DNA from: Armatimonas rosea
Lineage (GTDB): Bacteria > Armatimonadota > Armatimonadia > Armatimonadales > Armatimonadaceae
Length of the DNA: 64,000 nt
Reading direction: 5' to 3'
NCBI RefSeq assembly: GCF_014202505.1
Contig: NZ_JACHGW010000001.1
Coordinates: 744,001 to 808,000, forward strand
The position numbers and the translations under genes are program-made. The notes below the pieces were generated by a model. That model was given only the letters and a program-made list of their open reading frames with translations. It did not search any database and was not told where the DNA came from. Of the stretch, positions 1 to 6,890 are shown piece after piece (the first letter of the stretch is position 1; every line of letters begins with the position of its first letter).

Positions 1-906
1 CCCGGCGACATAGAGCGCCGCGCCGGCGTTGGCCAAGACAATCTCGCGGCGGGGGCCGGGCTCGCCGGCGAGGATCGCGCGGACGGTCGCGGCGGGATCG
101 TCGTGCGGGGCCAGTGCCTCAGGAGTCGTCTCGCTCAGGCCGAGGTCTGCGGGAGTGAGGGTGTAGGTGGTCACCGTGCCGTCCCTGCCCTCCGCTACCA
201 GCGTCTCGCCGAAGGTCGAGAGCTCGTCGAGGCCCGCCTTGCCATGGACCACGAGCACATGCTCGGCCCCAAGGCGCAGCAAGACAGTGGCGAGCGGCTC
301 GCAGAGCGCGCCGTCGTAGACCCCGAGGACTTGGCGTGTCGCGCCGGCCGGGTTGGTGAGGGGCCCTAAGGCGTTGAAGATCGTCCGAAAGCCCAGCTCC
401 GCGCGAACAGGGGCGGCGTGCTTCATCGCGGGGTGGTGGCTGCGGGCAAAGAGAAAGCCAATCCCGACCTCGTCGATGCAGCGCCCTACCGACTCGGGCG
501 AGAGATCCAGCCGCGCCCCGAGCGCCTCTAAGACATCGGCGGAGCCAAACTTGCTGGTTGCGGCGCGGTTGCCGTGCTTGGCGATCGCGACTCCCGCGGC
601 GGCGGCGACAAAGGCAGCGGTGGTGGAGACATTGAAGGTCTTGCGGGCCGCGCCCCCAGTGCCGCAGGTATCCACCAGCGGGCGGCGCGTGGTCGTCACC
701 TTGAGCGAGTGCGCCCGCATCCCGCGCGCAAACCCCGTGAGCTCCTCGACACTCTCTCCCTTGAGCCGCAGCGCCGTGAGCAGGGCCCCGAGCTGGGCAG
801 GAGTCGCCTCGCCGGCCATGACCTTGCCCATCGCGGCCTCCGCCTCTGCCTCGGAGAGCATGTGGCCACCGATTACCTTTGCCAGAACTTCTTTCACAGC
901 AGGCAT
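1..906 (-). CDS. trpD: Anthranilate phosphoribosyltransferase, 3' end beyond window
   Basis: Transfers the phosphoribosyl group of PRPP to anthranilate, the second step of tryptophan synthesis, in the cytosol. Translating the minus strand from the ATG at 904-906 gives a helical N-terminal domain (residues 1-70), then the PRPP-binding loop VDTCGTGG at about 78-85, followed by FNVSTTAAF and the KHGNRA motif. Later blocks such as GFLFARSHHPAMK and FNALGPLTNPA are typical of TrpD. About 302 codons are present, so only the last few dozen residues of a usual 330-350 aa enzyme are missing at the left edge. It is divergent from atpG with a short shared promoter region. No other trp gene adjoins it in the window; trpF lies 27 kb away. 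Confidence 0.96.
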   Translation of the reverse strand, partial: MPAVKEVLAKVIGGHMLSEAEAEAAMGKVMAGEATPAQLGALLTALRLKGESVEELTGFARGMRAHSLKVTTTRRPLVDTCGTGGAARKTFNVSTTAAFVAAAAGVAIAKHGNRAATSKFGSADVLEALGARLDLSPESVGRCIDEVGIGFLFARSHHPAMKHAAPVRAELGFRTIFNALGPLTNPAGATRQVLGVYDGALCEPLATVLLRLGAEHVLVVHGKAGLDELSTFGETLVAEGRDGTVTTYTLTPADLGLSETTPEALAPHDDPAATVRAILAGEPGPRREIVLANAGAALYVAG

Positions 907-974
907 TAGACCACTTGGAAAACTCCGTAGCAAGACGGCGTTAGGGAGGGGGGATATGGTAAAATAGGGCCGCT

Positions 975-1862
975 ATGCCCTCCATGCGTCAGATTCGCGG
1001 TCGTATTCGCACCGCCAAGAATATCCAGCAGATTACCAAGGCGATGAAGATGGTCGCCGCTGCCCGTCTCAAGCGTGCTCAGGACCGTGTGGTCGCCGCT
1101 CGCCCCTATGCCAACAAGATGAAGGAAGTCATGGGGTCGCTGAGCAAGGCCGGTGCGGGCAACATCACCCACCCCCTGCTTGAGGTGCGCGCGCCCGAGA
1201 AGGTCGGGATTGTGGTGATCAGCGCGGACCGTGGGCTCTGCGGCTCGTACTCGACCAACCTGCTCAAGAAGGTCCAGGAAGTGCTCCGAACCGGCGGTGT
1301 CGAGGGCGGTGCGGTCACCCCCGAGACCACCAAGCTTCTGCTGGCGGGGCGCAAGGCACAGACCTACTTCCGCCGCCGCCCCTACGCCATCGTGGGGGAG
1401 TTCACGCTCAACATGACCAACCCGAGCTTTGCCGAGGCACAAGAGATCGCCAAGCAAGCGCGGGATCTCTACACCAGCGGTGAGGTCGATGTGATCTACT
1501 TGGTCTACACGAAGTTCCTCTCCGCGCTGGTGCAGAAGCCCATGGCGGTCCAGATGCTCCCGATGGTGGCCGAGGACGATATCGAGGCGAGTGGGACCAA
1601 CGAGGACTATATCTTCGAGCCCGATGCCGAGACGCTCTTTGGCAACATGCTGCCCCGCTCGGTGGACACGCTGGTCTACCAGGCGCTGATCGAGTCCGTG
1701 GCGAGTGAGCACGGTGCCCGAATGACCGCGATGTCGTCCGCAACCGACAACGCCGGCAAGATGATCGCGGGCCTGACCCTCGCGGCCAACCGCGCCCGCC
1801 AGGCCGGTATCACCAAGGAGCTCGCCGAGATCGTGGGCGGCGCCGACGCGCTCAAGGGATAG
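975..1862 (+). CDS. atpG: F1Fo ATP synthase gamma subunit
   Basis: Central rotor-shaft subunit of F1, coupling proton flow to ATP synthesis. The 295 aa product is full length. It opens with the conserved MRQIRGRIRTAKNIQQITKA helix and KMVAAARLKRAQ (residues 4-36) and ends with the matching C-terminal helix, including TAMSSATDNAG and ANRARQAGITKELAEIVGGA. The ATG at 975 is the only start that keeps the family N-terminus. In most bacteria this gene sits in atpIBEFHAGDC. Here it stands alone, with divergent trpD upstream and a terminator then a convergent oxidoreductase gene downstream, so the ATP synthase genes must be split in this genome. Confidence 0.97.
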   Translation: MPSMRQIRGRIRTAKNIQQITKAMKMVAAARLKRAQDRVVAARPYANKMKEVMGSLSKAGAGNITHPLLEVRAPEKVGIVVISADRGLCGSYSTNLLKKVQEVLRTGGVEGGAVTPETTKLLLAGRKAQTYFRRRPYAIVGEFTLNMTNPSFAEAQEIAKQARDLYTSGEVDVIYLVYTKFLSALVQKPMAVQMLPMVAEDDIEASGTNEDYIFEPDAETLFGNMLPRSVDTLVYQALIESVASEHGARMTAMSSATDNAGKMIAGLTLAANRARQAGITKELAEIVGGADALKG

Positions 1863-1897
1863 GCCCCCTGGCCCCCACAAGTGGGGGAGACATAAGG

Positions 1898-1936
1898 AAA
1901 TCCCCCGTGCCGCAGCCTGCGGCACGGGGGATTTTT
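1898..1936. terminator. Bidirectional Rho-independent terminator
   Basis: A long GC-rich stem (aaatcccccgtgccgcag paired with its complement, 2-nt loop) is flanked by an A-run on the left and a T-run on the right, so it can stop both atpG and the convergent gene ending at 1941. A second small hairpin, cccccacaagtggggg at 1871-1887, precedes it and resembles the G/C-run palindromes found elsewhere in the window. Confidence 0.85.
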
Positions 1937-1940
1937 GTTT

Positions 1941-3113
1941 TTAGAGCGTCCCGAGGAACTCTAATAGATCCGCTCTGTCGGTGGCGCTGAGGTTGGCATA
2001 GCGCTGCGCTGCCGCACTCGCCTCGCCGCCGTGGGCACGGATCGCCGCATCGACTGTCGTGGCACGGCCGTCGTGGAGGAAGAACTTGCGCAGCCGCAGG
2101 CCCCAGAGCGGCGCGGTGCGGAAGTGGTCGCCATCGGCGCTGCCTTGGACGACACCATCACCCATCCCTAGGTCGTGGGTCAGCAGGTCGGAGAAGAGGT
2201 TCACGGGGCGGTTGGAGAGCGCCGCCACACTGCTCGTGCCCGTTCGGAGGGTGGGGATGTGGCAGGCCGCACAGCGAATCTTGGTGAAGACCTGGCTCCC
2301 CCGTGCGCTCGTGACCGTTGCCGGTGCGGGGTCGGGCGCGGCCAGGAGGCGCATGAAGGTGGCAAAGACCTGGACATCTCCGCCATCGTCCTCCGGCTCC
2401 GGCACCACATCGTAGAGCGCTTTACCTTGGGGCAGAAGGTCGAGGGAGAACGTCGGGGTGGTGATGCCCATCTCATTGAGGTAGGCATCGGCAGAGAAGT
2501 GCTCCAGTGTGGCCACCTGCGACTTCCAGCCGAAGCGTCCCACCTGCCGCAGACCCGTGAAGGGGCTGGTGGCGTAGTTGGCGACCCCCGTGATTCCATC
2601 GGGGTCGCCGCTCTTGATGTTCTTGAGGATCTCGCTATCCGGGATCGCCTCGATCAGCCCCGCCCCAAAGAGCGGTGTGGTGATGCGCCGGGAGACATGC
2701 TCGGCTCCTGGGGGGACAACCTCGGCGGGGATACTGTGCCCTGGCTCCAGCTCATCGATGGTGCGGCGCTGGAGCACCGGGCCACCGAGCTCGACCAGGT
2801 CCGAGTAGCGGGCTCCCGCGCCCGCCCCGATCCGAGTCACGCGCGAGAGCACCAGGTCCTCACCTGCTCCCCCCACGCCTCCTGCCGAGTGGCACTCGCC
2901 GCAGCTTCGGCCATTGAAGACCGGCCCCAGCCCTTCATCGACATCCTCTGGTGTTGCAAAGACGGTCTTTCCCTCGGTGAAGCTCTCTTGCTCCGCGCGA
3001 GTCAGGCCCGGAAGCTCGGCCCCGATAGGAGTAAAGCTGGGGCTGACGCCTCCGCAAGCCCCCACGCCCAGAAAAAGGGTCGCTGCGGTCGCTACGTGTA
3101 ATCGCTGTTTCAT
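1941..3113 (-). CDS. Di-haem oxidoreductase (DHOR/DUF1111) lipoprotein
   Basis: Predicted periplasmic c-type cytochrome of the putative di-haem peroxidase / thiol oxidoreductase family; its substrate is unknown. The 390 aa product has a lipoprotein signal ending GVGACG (Cys about residue 20). The first haem motif CGECH follows FNGRS near residue 75, and the second, CAACH, lies near 280. Family blocks RRITTPLFGAGLIEAIPD, GRFGWKSQVATLEHFSADAY and LRKFFLHDGRA are all visible. It is a single-gene unit, convergent to atpG. Iron-uptake (ICP/EfeO-type) neighbours that often accompany this family are not seen here. Confidence 0.9.
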   Translation of the reverse strand: MKQRLHVATAATLFLGVGACGGVSPSFTPIGAELPGLTRAEQESFTEGKTVFATPEDVDEGLGPVFNGRSCGECHSAGGVGGAGEDLVLSRVTRIGAGAGARYSDLVELGGPVLQRRTIDELEPGHSIPAEVVPPGAEHVSRRITTPLFGAGLIEAIPDSEILKNIKSGDPDGITGVANYATSPFTGLRQVGRFGWKSQVATLEHFSADAYLNEMGITTPTFSLDLLPQGKALYDVVPEPEDDGGDVQVFATFMRLLAAPDPAPATVTSARGSQVFTKIRCAACHIPTLRTGTSSVAALSNRPVNLFSDLLTHDLGMGDGVVQGSADGDHFRTAPLWGLRLRKFFLHDGRATTVDAAIRAHGGEASAAAQRYANLSATDRADLLEFLGTL

Positions 3114-3216
3114 TGGAGACTTCCCTCTCTTTCCACAGGCAGCTGCGCCTGCTTAGGACGTAGGGTATGGCTGGTGGATGAAGAAGTCATGAAGATTTTC
3201 ATACGGTTTTAATATT

Positions 3217-4023
3217 TCACACTGTGAGCACAGAGTCCTGCCAGCCGAGAGCAAGCGCCTGTGCAGTCTGCTGGAGCAGGGGAAGCAAAGCCGTATGATG
3301 AGCAAGTAATGAGGAAGGGATCGCGTTGACTCCCCAGCGCGCCCCGGCGAGGCTTCCGACGAGGACAGGGCAGTAGTTCGCGGGGCCAGCAAACGCAAGT
3401 GAATGATGCAGAGCCTCTTCCGCAGAATCGGCGGCGCTGACAAAGGCCACGGCGGCGCGGAGCACCTCGGGCGCAAAGCCCCCGGGGGAGAGTGGGGCAA
3501 CCGAAGTGCCCTCTAGTACCTGCCTTGTCTCGGGGAGGCGGCCTCGCGCGGCTTGTTCACAGGCAAGCTCCCAGTCCGCACCCTCTATCAGCGCGCGGCA
3601 GAGCCTCACCACCGCGGCGGCGACATCACCGGCGAGTGGGTGGCAGTGGGTCACGCGTGCCTCACGCCGTGCTAGGTCTGCCAGTGCCTCAGTGGGGATC
3701 GTGGTGCACATCGCCAGCGGGGCGCTTCGGTGGGCGGGGTTGCAGCCCGCAGTCAGGCCACCGGCTTCGGCATCCACCTGGCGAGCCGCCTCTTCCCACG
3801 TGCAGCCCCGCTCCACCCGCAGAAAGACCCGCGCCGCGGTCGGTCCCATGTCGAAGGCATCGGTGCGCCACCAGTCTAAGTAGCGCCCCATAAGGTCGTC
3901 TTGCGAAAATCCCCCACAGTGCACCAGGCTCTGCCCCAGCCGCAGCGCCATTCGCACAGGCCCGCCGATCTGGTCGCCCGCCGCCAGCCCCAGCAAGACC
4001 CCGGCGACCCGTGCCTCTCTCAA
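3217..4023 (-). CDS. ADP-ribosylglycohydrolase-family protein, atypical metal site
   Basis: Member of the DraG/ARH fold, whose enzymes remove ADP-ribose from proteins or small molecules. The N-terminal signature GVLLGLAAGDQIGG is at about residues 8-21, followed by FSQDDL and the GCNPAHRSAPLA block. In the C-terminal helix, where active enzymes carry a metal-binding DTD, this protein has AGPANYCPVLVGSLAGA, so part of the dimetal site is missing and hydrolase activity is uncertain. The start is TTG at 4021-4023. It follows a GAGGA sequence and overlaps the preceding gene's stop as TTGA, which explains the lack of an ATG. The 268 aa length fits the family. It is the last gene of the coupled array and may act on, or protect from, a product of that locus (inference). 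Confidence 0.82.
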   Translation of the reverse strand: MREARVAGVLLGLAAGDQIGGPVRMALRLGQSLVHCGGFSQDDLMGRYLDWWRTDAFDMGPTAARVFLRVERGCTWEEAARQVDAEAGGLTAGCNPAHRSAPLAMCTTIPTEALADLARREARVTHCHPLAGDVAAAVVRLCRALIEGADWELACEQAARGRLPETRQVLEGTSVAPLSPGGFAPEVLRAAVAFVSAADSAEEALHHSLAFAGPANYCPVLVGSLAGARWGVNAIPSSLLAHHTALLPLLQQTAQALALGWQDSVLTV

Positions 4024-4388
4024 TCGCGTCCTCGTGCAGGAATTAGCTCGACCTCGCTGACCTTGAGCTTGCGCGCGCCCGCCATCCACGGCTGCGATGG
4101 CATCTCCTTCAGCCAGTCCGAGAGCGAGGGGATGCAGCCGAGGTCCTCTAAAACGTGCTGCTCGGCGATATCGCGCACGAAGACCTCTTTGCCGTCGGCG
4201 TTGGTCAGGGTCTGCCCGAAGAGCTCCTCGATCAGGAAGATCCCAAACGCCGAGTGGAAGACGCAGCGGTGGGTCACCTCCGCATGCGCCGCCTTGGTCG
4301 AGTCCATCTTCTCGTGGATCGGTAGGTAGTCCTCCGGCGTGCCGCCAAACCGCCGCGCCGACGACCGCGCGTGCATCAGTGGTTTCAT
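4020..4388 (-). CDS. DUF6915-type small protein
   Basis: A 122 aa cytosolic protein of unknown function. Blocks HARSSARRFGGTPEDYLPIH, GIFLIEELFGQTLTNADGK and AEQHVLEDLGCIPSLSDWL match, from memory, the DUF6915 family found in bacteria and phages. It contains several His and Cys residues that could be functional (HAEVTHRCVFH). The ATG at 4386-4388 overlaps the upstream stop as ATGA, and its own TGA overlaps the TTG of the ADP-ribosylglycohydrolase gene. Its expression is therefore tied to both neighbours. Confidence 0.78.
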   Translation of the reverse strand: MKPLMHARSSARRFGGTPEDYLPIHEKMDSTKAAHAEVTHRCVFHSAFGIFLIEELFGQTLTNADGKEVFVRDIAEQHVLEDLGCIPSLSDWLKEMPSQPWMAGARKLKVSEVELIPARGRD

Positions 4389-5047
4389 ACTTTCTCTTTC
4401 TCCAGCTCCACTTCGACAATCTCCCACGGCTGTGGGGCCAGCAAGCGCCAGAGCGCGGCTTTTTGCTCGTCGGTCATGCGCGGCCCGGTTTCGTCCCACC
4501 AGAACTCCCAATTCTTCGTCCCCGAGAGCATGTCGGGTAAGGACAGTCCATGAGAAGTAAGATATTCGATGAGCTTTGATAGAGGGATGCCGTACCAGAG
4601 CCGCACATAGCCGTCCATGGAAATGTAGTAGCTCTCAGGGGCAAATAAGCTCTCCCCCCACGGTGGAAGCTCTAGCCAGGCGCAGAGACGACTTTTGTCC
4701 TGCTCCTTCAGATTCTTGGTTACCTCACACCACCACAGTGTCCAATCCCACTGATATACCTCAGGCGAAGGCAGTTGAATCTCCTGTAACTTCTCTAGGA
4801 ACCAGGTCAGGTCGCGTTCCCATAAGATCTCCATAAAATCAATCCAGTCAGTACCCACGTTTACAGACCAAAGACCATCACGTAGGAAGGGATTGTGCTC
4901 AATGGGAATGTTGGTTTGGACAAAATGCTCGGCAGCGTCTTGTGAAGCAAAGAGTGCCTGAGGCAGAATCCGATCCACCCGCACATCGTATATCTCTCGA
5001 ACACGAAACACACTACGAAGGCGCACCAAATAGAGTGTCTGGCTCAT
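4385..5047 (-). CDS. Long array protein, unit C (Trp-rich, unknown function)
   Basis: A 220 aa protein that I do not recognise. It begins LYLVRLRSV, has a Trp-rich middle (WDWTLWW, WEFWWDE) and ends with DEQKAALWRLL followed by PWEIVEVELE. The last 45 or so residues are nearly identical, also at DNA level, to those of the 5289-5954 gene, pointing to recent duplication or gene conversion. The N-terminal Y-L-V strand and the C-terminal (W/F/Y)-E-(V/I)-V-x-x-E-L-E strand are shared by all six members of the array. An in-frame upstream ATG region exists, but the ATG at 5045-5047 overlaps the previous stop as ATGA and gives the family N-terminus. No signal peptide or TM segment is seen. Confidence 0.75.
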   Translation of the reverse strand: MSQTLYLVRLRSVFRVREIYDVRVDRILPQALFASQDAAEHFVQTNIPIEHNPFLRDGLWSVNVGTDWIDFMEILWERDLTWFLEKLQEIQLPSPEVYQWDWTLWWCEVTKNLKEQDKSRLCAWLELPPWGESLFAPESYYISMDGYVRLWYGIPLSKLIEYLTSHGLSLPDMLSGTKNWEFWWDETGPRMTDEQKAALWRLLAPQPWEIVEVELEKEKV

Positions 5048-5292
5048 GGCTCCAGCTCCATGGCGATCACTTCGTAGAATGTCTCGACTGACTCCCCGCG
5101 CCCTTGCTCCCCAATGTAGGTATTGGTCTCGTGCCAGGTTTTCCACTCGCGGCGCGCCGTTGACTCTAGTTCTTCACAGAGCGTTTCGGCATCGCGGCGG
5201 CTGGCGAAGGCTTTCACGGGGGTGTCGTCGCGGAGGACAAAAGCCTCGTCGTTCCATTTCCAATCCAGCTTTTGGACGATATAGACAGTCAT
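5044..5292 (-). CDS. Short array protein, unit C (unknown function)
   Basis: An 82 aa protein starting MTVYIVQKLDWKWND, with PVKAFASRRDAETL in the middle and FYEVIAMELE at the end. It is a clear paralogue of the 5951-6193 product (same QKLDWK start, same VKAF...DAE core) and a more distant one of 6639-6884. The sequence suggests a small alpha/beta domain whose first and last strands may pair (inference). Stop and start codons overlap the neighbours by 4 nt on both sides. No function can be assigned. Confidence 0.75.
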   Translation of the reverse strand: MTVYIVQKLDWKWNDEAFVLRDDTPVKAFASRRDAETLCEELESTARREWKTWHETNTYIGEQGRGESVETFYEVIAMELEP

Positions 5293-5954
5293 GCCTCTTC
5301 TAACTCCACTTCAACGATCTCCCAAGGTTGTGGGTCCAGTAAGCGCCAGAGCGCGGCTTTCTGCTCGTCGGTCATGCGCGGTGCGTTTTCCTCCCACCAG
5401 AGCTCCCATGCGCTCACTCCCACCTCAGGGGAAGGCATCTCGGGGAGGGCTTCGGCCTTGGTTAGCTCGTAGAGGGTCTGGTAGGGAAGATGGTAATCAA
5501 GATAGATCGTGTCGGGCCAAGAGCCGATCCAAGCGCCGTGAAAGGGGTTCACGCTCCAGTTGGGGAGTCCCAGACGTCTCTGGAGAGACGCAAGCTCTTG
5601 GGGCGTGTGCTCTTGTTGGAGCTGTTCCCACCAGCCTATCCAGGCGTCTTCTTTCCACCACTCAGGAACGGGCAAGCCTTCTGCTTCGATTGCTGAAGTC
5701 AGCTTTGGGATATTAAGCTGTAGCTCCGGGTAGCTGGAGACACGAAAGCCTAGCTCATCGCCCTCTAGACCGTAGTCCAGCCGAAAGGGGTTGACGGAGG
5801 GAATGCCGACAAGAGCAAACTGCTCCGCCGCCGTTTTTGTGGAGAAGACATGCGACTCGGGGTGGCGCTCGACATGGCGCGTCTCAACATACTGGTAGAC
5901 ATGCTCGATGTAGCGACGCTCCCGGCGCAGGCGCACCAGAAAAACAGAGCTCAC
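5289..5954 (-). CDS. Long array protein, unit B (Trp-rich, unknown function)
   Basis: A 221 aa paralogue of the 4385-5047 product. It begins VFLVRLRRE, carries FSTKTAAEQFALVGIP (compare FASQDAAEHFVQTNIP in unit C) and has a Trp-rich centre (GWWEQL, WELWWEE). It ends DEQKAALWRLLDPQPW then EIVEVELE. Unit B diverges from unit C in the middle but is almost the same at the C-terminus. ATG overlaps the upstream stop, and its stop overlaps the next start (ATGA both times). It is probably soluble and cytosolic. Confidence 0.75.
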   Translation of the reverse strand: MSSVFLVRLRRERRYIEHVYQYVETRHVERHPESHVFSTKTAAEQFALVGIPSVNPFRLDYGLEGDELGFRVSSYPELQLNIPKLTSAIEAEGLPVPEWWKEDAWIGWWEQLQQEHTPQELASLQRRLGLPNWSVNPFHGAWIGSWPDTIYLDYHLPYQTLYELTKAEALPEMPSPEVGVSAWELWWEENAPRMTDEQKAALWRLLDPQPWEIVEVELEEA

Positions 5955-6193
5955 GACTCTAGCTCCAGCGCGACGATCTCAAAGAAGGCATCGGGTTCGT
6001 CGCAATCACCGTTCTCCCCGATACAGTAACGGCCTTGCCCCTGCCAGCTCTCGCGTGCTTCTTTCTCTAGTAGGGGCTGGTAGACTTCGGCATCATGTTT
6101 CTTGGCAAACGCTTTTACAGGCTCGTCGTCGTACAGGCAGTAAAAAGCGTCATCGTACTTCCAATCCAGTTTCTGGACGATGTAGACGGTCAT
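5951..6193 (-). CDS. Short array protein, unit B (unknown function)
   Basis: An 80 aa protein: MTVYIVQKLDWKYDD, then EPVKAFAKKHDAEVY and, at the end, FFEIVALELE. It aligns end to end with the 5044-5292 product. The middle segment CIGENGDCDEPDAF replaces the Glu/Gly stretch of its sister. It overlaps both neighbours by 4 nt. Confidence 0.75.
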   Translation of the reverse strand: MTVYIVQKLDWKYDDAFYCLYDDEPVKAFAKKHDAEVYQPLLEKEARESWQGQGRYCIGENGDCDEPDAFFEIVALELES

Positions 6194-6642
6194 GTGTCCT
6201 CCAGCTCCACTTCGACAACCTCAAAGAGTTGGACATAGTCAAGGCGGTCCCAAAACGCATCGCGCTGCTCCGTTGTGGATGCTTGAAGGAAGCTCGCCCA
6301 CCAGTTATCCTCGTAAAACCCATACTCCTCTGGGTGCTTTGCAGGGCAGGGGAGCCCCTGGCTCTGTAGCCAGGCGACGAGCTCTTCTTCGGGGAGGGAG
6401 CTCAGGACGGGCTCCGCATTGGGGGCTTCCTGGGGATCGAAGACCAAAAAAGGATTCGTGCCAGAGTATCCAGGGTCTATCCCCTCCTGCTCGATCCGAC
6501 GGCGCTCCGTATGCTCGCACTGGTCCCGGTAAAATCCAGCATCTTCGGCGCTCTGAAATGCCTTGAGGGGCTCCTTCTGTGTGACCCCGTAGTAGTCATC
6601 GTTGAACTCCCAGTGGCGTCTCTGTACCAGATAGACTCTCAT
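6190..6642 (-). CDS. Long array protein, unit A (unknown function)
   Basis: A 150 aa protein that starts like the short members (MRVYLVQRRHWEFND, then PLKAFQSAEDAGFY) and carries an inserted region (SLPEEELVAWLQSQGLPCPA, WWASFLQ). It ends LFEVVEVELEDT. It thus links the two classes: a short-type N-terminus with the Trp-containing helical insert of the long class. ATGA overlaps exist on both sides. No homologue with a known role comes to mind. Confidence 0.75.
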   Translation of the reverse strand: MRVYLVQRRHWEFNDDYYGVTQKEPLKAFQSAEDAGFYRDQCEHTERRRIEQEGIDPGYSGTNPFLVFDPQEAPNAEPVLSSLPEEELVAWLQSQGLPCPAKHPEEYGFYEDNWWASFLQASTTEQRDAFWDRLDYVQLFEVVEVELEDT

Positions 6643-6884
6643 AGACTTTCCTCTAGCTCCACGGCGACCACGTCGTAGAGCTCCTGATCACGCACTTGTG
6701 TGTCATCGGGCAGGGGAGCATCCCGCTCACGCCAGAGTGCCCGCTCCCGTGCGTCTTCTTGTGCGACGAACTGCTGTGCTGCCTCGGGAGTCGTGAAAGC
6801 TCGAACCGGAGTCTGGTCTTGGAGTACGTAGAACACTTCGTCGTGGAGCTCCCAGCGCCACTGGCGCACGATATAGATCGTCAT
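6639..6884 (-). CDS. Short array protein, unit A (unknown function)
   Basis: An 81 aa protein, the first of the six array genes to be translated. It reads MTIYIVRQWRWELHDE, then TPVRAFTTPEAAQQF and ends LYDVVAVELEESL, matching the shared N- and C-terminal strands of the array. It starts 6 nt after the amylase stop without a strong ribosome-binding site, so coupling to the amylase gene is likely. It is the most divergent short member, which suggests that units B and C arose from a later duplication. Confidence 0.72.
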   Translation of the reverse strand: MTIYIVRQWRWELHDEVFYVLQDQTPVRAFTTPEAAQQFVAQEDARERALWRERDAPLPDDTQVRDQELYDVVAVELEESL

Positions 6885-6890
6885 GGTTCT

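Noticed and set aside
906-1925. 339-codon minus-strand frame over atpG
   Set aside because: Antisense shadow of atpG, His/Leu/Gly-rich without domains.
3217-4419. 400-codon frame for the ADP-ribosylglycohydrolase
   Set aside because: The first 130 residues overlap the DUF6915 gene in another frame and have no homology. The TTG at 4021-4023 with GAGGA and TTGA overlap explains the start.
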